Part shown: piece after piece, positions 9,828 to 19,733 of the stretch | Layout: each line of letters begins with the position of its first letter | Numbering within the stretch: position 1 is the stretch's first letter | Source: Phycisphaerales bacterium | GTDB taxonomy: Bacteria; Planctomycetota; Phycisphaerae; Phycisphaerales; UBA1924 | DNA: 64,000 nt | Reading direction: 5' to 3' | NCBI GenBank assembly: GCA_019744815.1 | Contig: JAIEUA010000001.1 | Span: 62,001-126,000 of the forward strand | The notes under the pieces: generated by a model | Databases searched by the model: none | Told to the model about the DNA's origin: nothing | What the model saw: the letters and a program-made list of their open reading frames with translations, nothing else | Position numbers and translations under genes: made by a program

Positions 9828-12417
9828 TGGCGTGCGGCAGGAGCGCATCGAAGAGCTGTTTCACGACGTGCTCGAGTTGCCAGAAGCGGAACGCGCGGCG
9901 CGGCTTCGACAGCGAGCCGCAGGGGACGCGGACCTCGAGCGCGAAGTAGCCGAGCTGATCCGATGTCTCGGATCGGCACCCGCGCACCTGGAGACCCCGG
10001 CGATCCAGCCGGCAGACCCCGTGGGCGAGCAGCTCGGCTCTTTCCGCATCATCCGCCAGCTCGGCGAGGGCGGGATGGGCAAGGTGTACGAGGCCGAACA
10101 GACGTTCCCCCGCCGGAGCGTGGCGCTGAAGGTGATTCACGCCGGGCTCGCGAGCGAAGCGATGCGCAAGCGCTTCGAGTTTGAGGCCAATGCGCTGGCG
10201 CAGCTTCACCATCCGGGGATCGCGCAGGTCTACGAGGCGGGCTTCTTCGCCACGGGCCGATCGGGCGTGCTGGCGGATCGGCTCCCGTACTTTGCCATGG
10301 AGCTCATTTCCGGCGTGCCGCTGGATCGATTCGCGGAAGGGCTCTCGACGGGTCGCGTGCTCGAGTTGATGGCGCAGGTTGCCGACGCTGTGCAGCACGC
10401 ACATCAGCGCGGGATCATTCACCGCGATCTCAAGCCGGGAAACATTCTCGTGGAAGGCGAGGGCGCGTCGGCGCGGGCGCGGATTCTGGACTTCGGCGTG
10501 GCGCGGCTGGTTTCGGAATCGGGTAGCGATCGGACGCTCGTGACCCAGGCCGGCCAGATCGTGGGCACCATCGCCTACATGGCGCCGGAGCAGGTGCTCG
10601 GTGCCGACATCGACACGCGGATCGATGTGTACGCGCTGGGAGTGATTCTGTATCAGCTGCTCGCGGGCAGACTCCCGCACGCGACGGGAGACAGCAGCCT
10701 GCTGGAGGCGGCGCGCCAGATCGCGGAAGAGGACGCCCCATCGCTGGACACGGTGCGGCGCGACCTGCGCGGCGATATCGCGACGATTGTCGCCAAGGCG
10801 ATGGATCGGGACCGAGACCGGCGTTACTCGTCCGCGGCGGAGCTGGCCGCGGACCTGCGCCGGGTGCTGAGCGATCAACCGATCGCGGCCCGCCCGGCCA
10901 CGCCGTGGTACCTGATGCGGACGTTTGCCCGCCGGCATCGGGGGCTGGTCGCCTCCGCGGGGATTGTCGGGGCGTTGGTCGTCGCCTCCGCGGTCGGCAT
11001 GGGCGTTCTGTACCTGCGCGAGCAGGAGCAGCGTCGCGTCGCCGATGCGGCCTTGAAGCGGGCCAATCGGGAGATGGAGCGGCAGAAGGCGACGCTCTCG
11101 TTCCTGGTGGACGACGCGTTCGGCGCCGCATCACCGGACAGGAAAGGGATGGGGCTACGGGTCGTCGATGTTCTCGATGATGCGAGCCGTGCGGTTCCGA
11201 CGCGGTTTGCCGATGATCCGGCGCTCCGCGCGTACATGCGGGTGCAGCTCGGCAATCTGCTGAGCGCCATCGCCCAGCACGACAAGGCCGTTCCGCTGCT
11301 CAACGAGGCGCTCGCGGAAGCGCCCCCGGACGATGTCGCGACGCGGATCGGTGCGTACTACCAACTCGGCGAGTGCGACGTGTACCAAGGCAGGCTCGAC
11401 AGCGCTCTGGCGAACTTCCGGCGCGCGGTCGAACTGGCGGAACAGAACAACGGCGCGCCGGCGAGAGCATGGAACGACGCCCGACTCGGCGTTGGGTATG
11501 TTCTCCAGATCCAAGGGCGGCTCGACGAAGCAGAGCCCCTTCTGCGCGAGCTGGTCGCACAGGACGGCTCATCGGGCGCAGAGCGAGCTGAATTTCCGAT
11601 AGACGCGCGGCTGGCCCTCATCAACTGCCTCTCTCAGCGCACGGGAAAGGATGCTGACATCGATCGGCTGTTCACGGAAGCCGTGGCGACAGTGCGTGCA
11701 AAGCACCTGGAGGACACACCGACGGGGATCGACACGCTGCACAATTGGGCGGGAAGGCTGATCCGCACCGGGCGTGCCAGCGAGGCGCTCCCGTTTGCGC
11801 TGCAAGCCCGAGATAGCGCGGAACGGATCTATCCACCGAATCACGTCCGTGTTGCGCACGCGAACAGCATGGCGGGAAACGTGCTGGTGCGGGCGGGGCG
11901 CAACGAAGAGGGCAAGGCTGCCTTTGCGAAGGGTGCGGCGATCCTTGAGGCCGAGAACGACGAGACGCAGTTTGTCATCGAACAGAGCCGCGGCCACGCG
12001 GTGATCCTCTATTCACGCGCGCAAGACCCGGTCGCGGCGCGGGAGGCGTTCGCGGGATGGCTTCGCTGCCGCATGCTGGTAGCGGGAGCCGACGAGGGAG
12101 AAGGCGTGGCGCGACGGACGCGGGAGTACCTCGACCTGCTGGCGAAGGCCGGCATGCGGCCGGAGGAGAGAGAGGCCGCACTCGATGCGTTTGTGGAGGA
12201 CTGCGGCGTGCGGTACGGGCCGGAGTCGCCGCGCCGGGCCCGGCTGTTTGCGAATCTGGCGCGCGGGCTGATGCCGCTGTCGGAGTCGCGCGCGGCGCAG
12301 GGAAAGCTGCTCCTCGATCAGGCGGAGAAGGCGCTCCCGTACTCAGAACGCAAAGAAGAAGATGCGGCGGTCATTCGGGCGGCGAGAGAACCGGCACGGC
12401 CGCCGGACGGCTCGTGA
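9817..12417 (+). CDS. Membrane-anchored Ser/Thr protein kinase with C-terminal TPR-like region
   Basis: The protein has 866 residues. ATG at 9817 overlaps the sigma factor stop by 11 bases, which suggests translational coupling. The kinase domain covers about residues 75-345, with the glycine loop LGEGGMGKVYEA from residue 82, the lysine motif VALKVIH, catalytic HRDLKPGN at 202-209, DFG at 225-227 and GTIAYMAPEQ. All key residues are intact, so it should be active. A single membrane helix spans about 376-400 after a basic ARRHRG stretch. The outer part, about 460 residues, is helical with TPR-like spacing (LGNLLSAIAQHDKAVPLLNEAL, YYQLGECDVYQGRLDSALANFRRAVELA) and is probably a ligand or partner sensor. 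Kinases of this layout often pair with the ECF group encoded upstream. Confidence 0.93.
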   Translation: MADDGVRQERIEELFHDVLELPEAERAARLRQRAAGDADLEREVAELIRCLGSAPAHLETPAIQPADPVGEQLGSFRIIRQLGEGGMGKVYEAEQTFPRRSVALKVIHAGLASEAMRKRFEFEANALAQLHHPGIAQVYEAGFFATGRSGVLADRLPYFAMELISGVPLDRFAEGLSTGRVLELMAQVADAVQHAHQRGIIHRDLKPGNILVEGEGASARARILDFGVARLVSESGSDRTLVTQAGQIVGTIAYMAPEQVLGADIDTRIDVYALGVILYQLLAGRLPHATGDSSLLEAARQIAEEDAPSLDTVRRDLRGDIATIVAKAMDRDRDRRYSSAAELAADLRRVLSDQPIAARPATPWYLMRTFARRHRGLVASAGIVGALVVASAVGMGVLYLREQEQRRVADAALKRANREMERQKATLSFLVDDAFGAASPDRKGMGLRVVDVLDDASRAVPTRFADDPALRAYMRVQLGNLLSAIAQHDKAVPLLNEALAEAPPDDVATRIGAYYQLGECDVYQGRLDSALANFRRAVELAEQNNGAPARAWNDARLGVGYVLQIQGRLDEAEPLLRELVAQDGSSGAERAEFPIDARLALINCLSQRTGKDADIDRLFTEAVATVRAKHLEDTPTGIDTLHNWAGRLIRTGRASEALPFALQARDSAERIYPPNHVRVAHANSMAGNVLVRAGRNEEGKAAFAKGAAILEAENDETQFVIEQSRGHAVILYSRAQDPVAAREAFAGWLRCRMLVAGADEGEGVARRTREYLDLLAKAGMRPEEREAALDAFVEDCGVRYGPESPRRARLFANLARGLMPLSESRAAQGKLLLDQAEKALPYSERKEEDAAVIRAAREPARPPDGS

Positions 12418-12444
12418 CACGATCGCGGCGTCCGAACTCGACAT

Positions 12445-15400
12445 TCACGGACACAGCAACTCGTTGTAGGCGTTGGCGAAAAGCACGAAGTCTGCGTCGT
12501 CCACGAACAAGTCCGCGTTCAGGTCCGCCGGGCAACCGGGGGCCATGGCAGGATCGGCGCAGTCAAGGATGTTGTACGCCGTGGCGAAGATCACGAAGTC
12601 GGCGTCGTCCACGAGCGTGTCCCCGTTCAGATCGCCCGGGCACGGCGGCGCGAGCGGGATCACATTCGCGGGGAAGTCGATCGTGCCGTTGTTGATCAGC
12701 GTGTTGTAGTAGATGCGGCAGGCGGGGTTGATGAGCCGGCTGTAGGTATCGATCTGGAGCGTGTCGACATAGATCGCCTCGCACGAGCCCTGGCCCAGGC
12801 CGTCGTTGTCGTGGTTGTCCACCAGGCGAACGAGGCTGGTCACCTGGCCGATGCGGAGCGTGCCGATCGGGTAGTGGCCCGGGAAGTTGCGGTTCAGCCC
12901 GGTTGCGCTCGGGCCGACGTCTCTGGACATCACTTCCAGGGTCTGCTCCGTCAACACGGGAAATCCGTTCTCGAACTGCAGCGTCGCCTGGCTCAGGTCG
13001 TAACGAGTGTTGTTGTTGAGAGCGCTGTCGAAGTTGCCTTCCATTCGGAACGTCGCGCCAGCCACCGGCAGCTTGAGCGTGGCTTCCGGAGCCAGCGTCA
13101 GGTCGCCCCAGACTTCGAGCTTCGGGGCCGCGGACGGGCAGCTGGGGCATGCCGCGCCGATGAACGTGCCGTTGTTGATGAAGGATCCCTGCACGAGGAA
13201 CGTGCCGCTCGCGTTGGTCGTGGCGGCGGCGTTGTTGACATAGGACGCTTCGAACGTGGATGTTCCCTGGCTGCTCAACGAAGCGGCATTGGTGAACGAG
13301 GGGGTGTTCACCGTTGTATTGGTGAGCGAGCACACCGCGTTGTTGGTCAGCCCACCGAAGGATTCGATCACCAGCGGACTCTGCGCTGTGAGATCGTCAT
13401 GGAGCACCACGGCACCGGCCGCGGAGAGGCGAGACCCGGGATCGAGCTGCGCCGGGCCATCGAACTGCACCTGGGACCCGTTGATGCTGAGCCAGGCGCC
13501 CGTGAAGAGACGAAGGCTGCCGCGGGAGCCGAGACGGAAGGAATCCGCCAAGATGGTTGCCGCCTGATTGCCCGTGACGCTCAGGGGCCCGAAGATCTCG
13601 GCGACGCTGCCGGAGGGTGCGATCAGCGTCGATGACCCGCCGAGCACGAGCGCGGTGGTTGATGGGGTCCGGATGTCGGCGCCGCTCCTCAGCGTGAGAT
13701 CGCGGCCGGCGGTATCGAGCGACGCCGCGGTGCGCCACGCGGCCTCGGTGGCGGTGATCTGCTGGCCGGTGGTCGCGGGCGACACGGCCGCGCCAAGGGT
13801 GGAATACCCCACGGCGGTGTCGTCGTTGCGTGCAAAGGAAAGGTCCTGGGCCACCACGTTGAAGACCCATGCCGAGCCCTGGTTGGTGTTCGCCCCGACA
13901 TCGACGCCGTAGGCGCCCGCGATGACGTAGTCGCCGGAAAGGGCGACGCTGAACCCGAAACGGTCCAGTGCGCCCCCGCCGTCGGGCGCGGTCAGCTTGG
14001 TGCGCTCGGTCCATGCGGAAACGACGCGCGAGAAGACATAGGCCGAACCCCGGTTGACGTTCGCACCGATGTCGTCGAGGTCGGCGCCGATGACCGCGGT
14101 ATCGCCCGAGAGAGCGACGCTCCTGCCGAAGGTATCGCTTGCCGCGCCATCGGATGCGGTGAGCTTGGCCTGCTGGGTCCACGTCGTGCCGGAACGGACG
14201 AAGATGTACGCCGCACCCTGGCTGGAGTTGGTGCCCTGGGCGCCTGCGATGGCGGTGTTGCCCGAGAGAGCGACGGAGGAGCCGAAGAAATCGCTCGCGG
14301 CGCCGTCGGATGCGGTGAGTTTGGCCTGCTGCGTCCAGGTCGTGCCGGAGCGGACAAAGACATAGGCCGAGCCCTGATCGGCGTTGGCACCAAGATTGTC
14401 GTTGCTGGCCCCGACGACGGCGGTGTTCCCATCGAGGGCGACGGACCAGCCAAAGAAATCGGCCGCCGCGCCATCGGAGGCTGTGATCTTGGCCTGCTGC
14501 GTCCACGTCGTGCCGGAGCGGACAAAGACGTAGGCCGAGCCTCGGTCGGCGTTGGTGCTGATGTCGTCGCCATAGGCGCCGATGATCGCGGTATCGCCCG
14601 AGATGGCGGCGGCGTAGCCGAAGAAATCGCTGGCTGCGCCGTCGGACGCGGTGAGCTTGGCCTGCTGCGTCCAGGTCGTGCCGGAGCGGACAAAGACGTA
14701 CGCGGAACCCTGATTGCTGTTGGCGCCAACATCGTCGCCGTAGGCGCCGACGATCGCCGTATCGCCGGAGATGGCGACGGAGGTGCCCAAAAAGTCTCCC
14801 AGGGCGCTGTCGGATGCGGTGAGCTGCGTCTGCTGGATCCAGGACATTCCGGAGCGGACATACACGTACGCCGAGCCCTGCTGGCTGCTCGTCAGAGTGC
14901 GGTTGGACGCGCCGACGATGGCGGTATCGCCAGAGATGGCGACGGAGTACCCGTAGAAATCGCCCGCCGCGCCGTCGGAGGCAACAAGCTGCCGGTCGGC
15001 CCCGATCCATGCGGGGCCCACCCGGGAGAAGATCCACACCGAGCCCTGGTTCAGGTTGGCGCCGACGTCATCAAGGGGGACACCGACCATCGCGGTGTCG
15101 CCAGAGACGGCAACACTGGTACCGAACCCGTCGCTCGCGGCGCCGTCCGGCGCGATCAGCTTCGCTTGCTGCGTCCAGGTCGCGCCGGAACGGACAAAGA
15201 CATATGCGGAGCCTTGGTCGGCGTTGCTGCCCACATCATCGTTGCTCGCGCCGACAATGGCGGTGTTGCCGGAAATGGCGAGAGAACTGGCGAAAGAATC
15301 CCCTGCTGCTCCATCGGAAGCCGTCAGCTTGGCCTGCTGGCTCCAGGTGGTTCCCGAGCGAACAAAGACGTACGCCGAGCCCTGGTCGGCGTTCGCGCCG

Positions 15401-16227
15401 ACATCGTCAGAACGCGCACCCACCATCGCGGTGTCGCCCGAGATGACGACCTGATCACCAAGCCGGTCGAACGCCGCGCCGTCGGAAGCGGTCAGTTTGG
15501 CTTGCTCGCTCCAGGTTGTTCCCGAGCGCACGAAGACATAGGCCGCACCCTGATCCGTGTTGGCGCCGACCTCGCTGCGATACGAGCCGACAATCGCGGT
15601 GTCGCCCGAAACAGAGACCGACTTTCCGAACCAGTCGGCCGCGGCGCCGTCGGCGGCGATAAGTCGAGCCTGCTGGGTCCATGTCGTGCCCGAGCGCACA
15701 AAGATGGACGCGGAGCCTTGATAGGGGTTCACGCCGATCGTGTCGGCGTAGCAACCAGCGATCACGGTGTTGCCGGAAATGCCGACGCTGAATCCAAAGA
15801 ACCGGTCTGCCGCGCCGCCGGAATCGGTGAGCGTGGCCTGATAGGTCCAGGTCGTCCCTGTGCGAACGTAGACATAGACCGCCCCCTGTAAGTTGTTAGC
15901 GCCCACGGTGTCGTAGTCCGCTCCCACGACCGCGGTGTCGCCGGATATCGCGACGGAGATGCCGAAGTCTCTGACTATGCTCGGGCCGGGGGCGGTCAGT
16001 GTCGCCTCAAGCACCCATGCGGAGCCGGCCCAGCGATAGACATGCGCGGACTCGCTTTTACCGCCAAGAATCATGGTGTCGCCGTCGATCGCCATCGAGT
16101 TACCAACTCCCCCGCCGCCCGGACCTGCCGGGTCCAGCAACTGCAGCGGCGTGGAACGCTGGGCGAGCGCCGGAAGTGCAAGCAGAACCGCCGCGAGCGC
16201 GGCGAACAGCGGGATCCGAACGAGCAT
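12445..16227 (-). CDS. Secreted FG-GAP-like repeat protein with GC-type dockerin-like tag
   Basis: The protein has 1260 residues. ATG at 16227 has AGGAGG seven bases upstream and begins a clean signal peptide (MLVRIPLFAALAAVLLALP). About 13 nearly identical units follow, each close to 50 residues (VRSGTTWTQQAKLTASDGA, FFGxSVAISGDTAIVGA, DVGANxDQGSAYVF). The units are so alike in DNA that recent duplication or gene conversion is likely. Next comes a beta-rich region, including a stretch of NNAxxTxNxSGTF type and CPSCPSAAP, then EVMSRDVGP and CEAIYVDTLQIDTYS, shared with the paralogs at 5389 and 19734. The tag halves are DFVIF and DFVLF, ending ELLCP. It converges with the kinase gene, with 27 bases between the stop codons. 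Extracellular location is inferred; the function is unknown. Confidence 0.87.
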   Translation of the reverse strand: MLVRIPLFAALAAVLLALPALAQRSTPLQLLDPAGPGGGGVGNSMAIDGDTMILGGKSESAHVYRWAGSAWVLEATLTAPGPSIVRDFGISVAISGDTAVVGADYDTVGANNLQGAVYVYVRTGTTWTYQATLTDSGGAADRFFGFSVGISGNTVIAGCYADTIGVNPYQGSASIFVRSGTTWTQQARLIAADGAAADWFGKSVSVSGDTAIVGSYRSEVGANTDQGAAYVFVRSGTTWSEQAKLTASDGAAFDRLGDQVVISGDTAMVGARSDDVGANADQGSAYVFVRSGTTWSQQAKLTASDGAAGDSFASSLAISGNTAIVGASNDDVGSNADQGSAYVFVRSGATWTQQAKLIAPDGAASDGFGTSVAVSGDTAMVGVPLDDVGANLNQGSVWIFSRVGPAWIGADRQLVASDGAAGDFYGYSVAISGDTAIVGASNRTLTSSQQGSAYVYVRSGMSWIQQTQLTASDSALGDFLGTSVAISGDTAIVGAYGDDVGANSNQGSAYVFVRSGTTWTQQAKLTASDGAASDFFGYAAAISGDTAIIGAYGDDISTNADRGSAYVFVRSGTTWTQQAKITASDGAAADFFGWSVALDGNTAVVGASNDNLGANADQGSAYVFVRSGTTWTQQAKLTASDGAASDFFGSSVALSGNTAIAGAQGTNSSQGAAYIFVRSGTTWTQQAKLTASDGAASDTFGRSVALSGDTAVIGADLDDIGANVNRGSAYVFSRVVSAWTERTKLTAPDGGGALDRFGFSVALSGDYVIAGAYGVDVGANTNQGSAWVFNVVAQDLSFARNDDTAVGYSTLGAAVSPATTGQQITATEAAWRTAASLDTAGRDLTLRSGADIRTPSTTALVLGGSSTLIAPSGSVAEIFGPLSVTGNQAATILADSFRLGSRGSLRLFTGAWLSINGSQVQFDGPAQLDPGSRLSAAGAVVLHDDLTAQSPLVIESFGGLTNNAVCSLTNTTVNTPSFTNAASLSSQGTSTFEASYVNNAAATTNASGTFLVQGSFINNGTFIGAACPSCPSAAPKLEVWGDLTLAPEATLKLPVAGATFRMEGNFDSALNNNTRYDLSQATLQFENGFPVLTEQTLEVMSRDVGPSATGLNRNFPGHYPIGTLRIGQVTSLVRLVDNHDNDGLGQGSCEAIYVDTLQIDTYSRLINPACRIYYNTLINNGTIDFPANVIPLAPPCPGDLNGDTLVDDADFVIFATAYNILDCADPAMAPGCPADLNADLFVDDADFVLFANAYNELLCP

Positions 16228-16423
16228 CAATGGTCCTCCTCGAGCGGGGGCGATTCTCTCACAATCGCACGGATGACGCAAGGGCGTTTTTCGACATGCC
16301 GCCGATCGTGCCCGATAACGAACGCGACGACGGCGGATCGAACCGCGTCGGCCGCACACAGCATCAGGCGATGAACCCAAGGCCGTCTTCGGATCGGCGC
16401 GCTCGACTGAGCATCGCCGGCAC

Positions 16424-17299
16424 TCAAGGGCACAGCACGGCGTCGTAGGCCACCACAAAGATCTGGAAGTCCAGGTCGTCCACTACGCCGTCGGTGTTCA
16501 AGTCCGCGCTGCAGCCGGCGGGCATCTCCGGGGCCGCGCAGAGCACCGCGTCGTACTGCACCACGAAGATCTGGAAATCGAGATCGTCCACCACGTTGTC
16601 GGCGTTGAGGTCGCTTGGGCACGACGGCGCGAACGTGAGGATGAGTTGGGCACGGCCACCCAGCGGCGGGTCGTAACTGCTGAACGCGAAGAGCGACTGC
16701 ACGCCGGGCGTGGTGGGGATCACCATCGAACCACCCAGCGCGATCGATCCGCCTCCGGAGTCGAGCAGGGCGTTGGCCGCTTGGACAAAGGCGGGAGTGA
16801 GCGTGACATCGAGCGTGGCCGGGATCGACGCCGGGTTGTCGGCGAGCGTGACCACCCGCTCGGCGTAGATCACGCCGTTGACGAAGTCGTTGTAGATGTC
16901 GAGGCGTCCGGAGAACGGCGTCGAGTCCGCCGCGAGCGCGGGGACGAACGCGGGCTGGACGTCGCGGAGGACGTACTTGCCCGGCGACACGACAAGCTGC
17001 ACGGCGTTGAAGCTGATCCGCGGCGCGAAGGTGGCGGCGATGATCCGACGTCCCTGCGGCCGCGCCTCGGGCCCGAGCGTGAAGACCGCGAAGTTTCGGA
17101 TGAAGAAGGTGTTGAGCCGCCCGCAGAGCATGTTGCCCAGCGCCGAGCCGAACGCCGCGTTGTTGCGGCCGTACTCGTCCACCGTGCCCTGGGCGGTCGC
17201 GCTGATGGTCACGGTGGTCGCCGCGCTGGCGCCGCCCGCCAGCACACCCATCGACGCCGAGACCAGCAACGCCCTGAGCGACACCCTGAGCAAAGCCAT
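16424..17299 (-). CDS. Secreted protein of unknown function with GC-type dockerin-like tag
   Basis: The protein has 291 residues. ATG at 17299 follows AAAGGGAG, and a signal peptide runs to ASA at about residue 26. The body of about 190 residues begins TTVTISATAQGTVDEYG, contains RNFAVFTLGP and a serine/aspartate pattern of an all-beta secreted domain, and ends with RAQLILTFAP directly before the tag. I recognise no enzyme motif. The layout resembles the DNRLRE/TGF-like beta domains seen in carbohydrate-binding exoproteins, but this is only an impression. The tag halves are both DFQIF, with the linker CAAPEMPAGC, and the end is AVLCP. It is the smallest intact member of the tagged set here. 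Confidence 0.8.
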   Translation of the reverse strand: MALLRVSLRALLVSASMGVLAGGASAATTVTISATAQGTVDEYGRNNAAFGSALGNMLCGRLNTFFIRNFAVFTLGPEARPQGRRIIAATFAPRISFNAVQLVVSPGKYVLRDVQPAFVPALAADSTPFSGRLDIYNDFVNGVIYAERVVTLADNPASIPATLDVTLTPAFVQAANALLDSGGGSIALGGSMVIPTTPGVQSLFAFSSYDPPLGGRAQLILTFAPSCPSDLNADNVVDDLDFQIFVVQYDAVLCAAPEMPAGCSADLNTDGVVDDLDFQIFVVAYDAVLCP

Positions 17300-17407
17300 G
17301 ATCAGCTCCCTTTGGCCCCAACCGCGGCCGCAAGCACGTGCGAGAACGAGCGTGGCTTTCCCTCACTTGAGATCGTGCGACCCGACACGATCGGTGAGAT
17401 CCGGCCG

Positions 17408-19576
17408 TTACGGGCACAGCACCGCGTCGTACGCCACCACGAAGATCGAGAAATCCTGGTCATCGACGAACAGGTCGCCGTTCACGTCGGCGCTGCACCC
17501 CGCCGGCATCGACGGGTCTGCGCAGTCGAGGATGTCGTACTGCGGAACGAAGATCGAGAAGTCGGCGTCGTCGACGAAGCCGTCGGCGTTGAGGTCCGCC
17601 GGGCACGAGCGCTCGATCAGCAGCAGAGGCGAATCCTGTCCAAAGAAGGAAGACGAGATGATCTGGTCGCGCCCTTGAATCGTTCCCCGCAGGGTCGCGA
17701 GCGAGATGTCGTACCCCGACGGGATCAGCGTGACGTAGGCCTCACCGGGCTGGAGCTTCGCCAGCAGCAGCAGACCTTGCCCGCCGAAACGCTGGTCGCG
17801 ACGCCACGACAGGTCCTGCAACCCCGTGAAGAAGCCCGGGGCGCCGATGCCAATCGCGGGCATATCGATCGCGTGGATGCCCAGGTTCACGAACGCGAGC
17901 GCGGGTCTCGCCGGCGACACGATGCGGCTGTTGGGCAGGCTCGTGATGACAAAGAGTCCGGCCACCGTGCCCGACGGGAGTTCGGTGATATCGATGATGT
18001 TTTCAGCGTCGGCGCTCGCGATCCCCGCTACGGCGCCGCCCTCGCGCAACCCGGCGAGCAGCGGCGTGGTTGGTGCGCGATCGAAGTAGAAGTTCGGGGC
18101 CGTGGGGCCGGGCAGATCACGCACGGTGTCGCCCGTTGTCGGAGTGAACGAGCCGATGCGCGCGGTGCTGGCGAGCGAGACGAAGCCGGAGAGCGCGCGA
18201 ACGAGGTTGCTCCCCTGCCCGCCCTGGGCGCTGATGACCCCATCGGACATGATGAGCTCGGGGGCGTTGAACTTGATGGTGCCGCCGCCGCCTCCGCTGG
18301 AGTTGCCGCCGTTGCCGCCACCGCCGCCGCGACCGCCGGCGCCGCCGGTACCGCCCGGCCCGCCGGGTCCGCCGGGCCCGGAGCCGGCGTTGCCGGGCAG
18401 ACCGGGATCACCGGGCGAACCGGATTGCACCGGCGCGCCGGTGAGCCCCTGGAAGCCGAACGTGTTCTCGCCGGGCGCGTCGCCGCCCTTGGCGAGTGCC
18501 GAGCCGGCGAAGAAGATGCGCCCGAGTGAAGCGAGTTCGAACGCGCCGCCGCCGCCGCCGCCGGAGAATCCGAGGCCGCCCTTGCCGCCAAGGCCGCCCG
18601 CGCCGCCGGGTCCGCCGGCGCCTCCCGCGCCGCCCTGACCACCGGGAACGCACGAGGTCGCGCCGCCACCGCCGCCGCTGCCTCCGGTGCCGCCGCGCCC
18701 GCCGAAGCCGCCCGCACCACCTCCACCACCGCCGCCACCGCCGCCGCCGCCGTTCCCGGCGTAGAGATCCCAATTGGGTGCCAGCACATTCAACGTGAGA
18801 GGCGTGGCGTCACCGCCGGTGCTGCCGGTGCCGCCGGTCTTGCCGTTCTCGCCGGGCGAGCCGTGTCCTCCGGTGCCGCCGCCTCCGCCGTTGGTGAACC
18901 CGCCGGGACCGCCGCCCCCGGGTAGGCCGCCGGGGGCCACGCTGACCACGAACGGTCCACCCTGCGCGGTGCTGCCGCCGGATCCGCCGCGGCTGAGCCC
19001 ACCCAGACGACCGAAGCCCAGGCCGCCGTCGGCTCCCGGGGCACCCGGGCTCCCCGTGTTGCCGGATTGCGGCAAGATCTGGGCGGCGCCACCGGTCTGA
19101 CCGCTCGCGCCCGAGCCCCCGTTGGCAAAGATGCACGCGATCGGCTGTCCTCCCGCACCACCGGCGGTCCTGTTGTTGTTGGGCGGGGTGTTCGGGCTGG
19201 AGTTGGCTCCGGCACCGCCGGCTCCGCCCGAACCGCCCGCGCCACCCCCGGCCGCACCCGTGCGTCCCACGGCGCTCGCGTCGATGGTCGCGCCCGAGAC
19301 GACCAGATCGCCCCCGACCAGCATGCGCAGCGGGCGGGAACCGACGATCTTGACCTTGCGACCCACACCCAGCGTCAGATCGCCCCGCACGAACACCAGC
19401 ATCACCTCGCCCTGCGTGGTGCTCTGGACCGCGGTCGTGAAGGGGACGCCGTCGAGCGTGCCGTTGACCACGCGGTCGCCACTGATGGTGACATCGGTGG
19501 TGTTGATCATGGTCTGTGCCGAAGCGCTGCCGGCGAGCGCCAGGAGCGCGACAACGCTGATTCGAGTCCGTGGCAT
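17408..19576 (-). CDS. Glycine-rich secreted protein with GC-type dockerin-like tag
   Basis: The protein has 722 residues. ATG at 19576 follows AAGGGGAT, with a signal peptide ending GSASAQ at residue 21. The N-terminal domain (MINTTDVTISGDRVVNG, then VKIVGSRPLRMLVGGDLVVSG) is paralogous to that at 525-2723. It is followed by about 330 residues of GG, GA, GP and GS repeats. A C-terminal beta domain includes PAIGIGAPGFFTGLQDL and WRRDQRFGGQGLLLLAKL; the latter matches WAKDTRFGGLG in the paralog. The tag halves are both DFSIF and the protein ends AVLCP. The glycine region recalls PGRS and collagen-like surface proteins in composition only. A structural extracellular role is plausible but not shown. 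Confidence 0.85.
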   Translation of the reverse strand: MPRTRISVVALLALAGSASAQTMINTTDVTISGDRVVNGTLDGVPFTTAVQSTTQGEVMLVFVRGDLTLGVGRKVKIVGSRPLRMLVGGDLVVSGATIDASAVGRTGAAGGGAGGSGGAGGAGANSSPNTPPNNNRTAGGAGGQPIACIFANGGSGASGQTGGAAQILPQSGNTGSPGAPGADGGLGFGRLGGLSRGGSGGSTAQGGPFVVSVAPGGLPGGGGPGGFTNGGGGGTGGHGSPGENGKTGGTGSTGGDATPLTLNVLAPNWDLYAGNGGGGGGGGGGGGAGGFGGRGGTGGSGGGGGATSCVPGGQGGAGGAGGPGGAGGLGGKGGLGFSGGGGGGAFELASLGRIFFAGSALAKGGDAPGENTFGFQGLTGAPVQSGSPGDPGLPGNAGSGPGGPGGPGGTGGAGGRGGGGGNGGNSSGGGGGTIKFNAPELIMSDGVISAQGGQGSNLVRALSGFVSLASTARIGSFTPTTGDTVRDLPGPTAPNFYFDRAPTTPLLAGLREGGAVAGIASADAENIIDITELPSGTVAGLFVITSLPNSRIVSPARPALAFVNLGIHAIDMPAIGIGAPGFFTGLQDLSWRRDQRFGGQGLLLLAKLQPGEAYVTLIPSGYDISLATLRGTIQGRDQIISSSFFGQDSPLLLIERSCPADLNADGFVDDADFSIFVPQYDILDCADPSMPAGCSADVNGDLFVDDQDFSIFVVAYDAVLCP

Positions 19577-19733
19577 ACCGATCCCCTTCCGAACGTTCGC
19601 GACGCGTCCTCATACGCACAGTCGCGGGAACATCGGCGGGACCGGAGGGGGCCGACCCTCACGGATTCTCGAAGATTTTTCGCCCCTCCCCCCACCCCCT
19701 GGGGAATGTGGTCCGGAGCCGACTGCTGGTCTT

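Noticed and set aside
14000-16000. Regularly spaced repeats of about 150 bases, considered as a CRISPR-like array
   Set aside because: They are the coding repeats of the FG-GAP-like protein, in frame throughout, and too long for CRISPR units.
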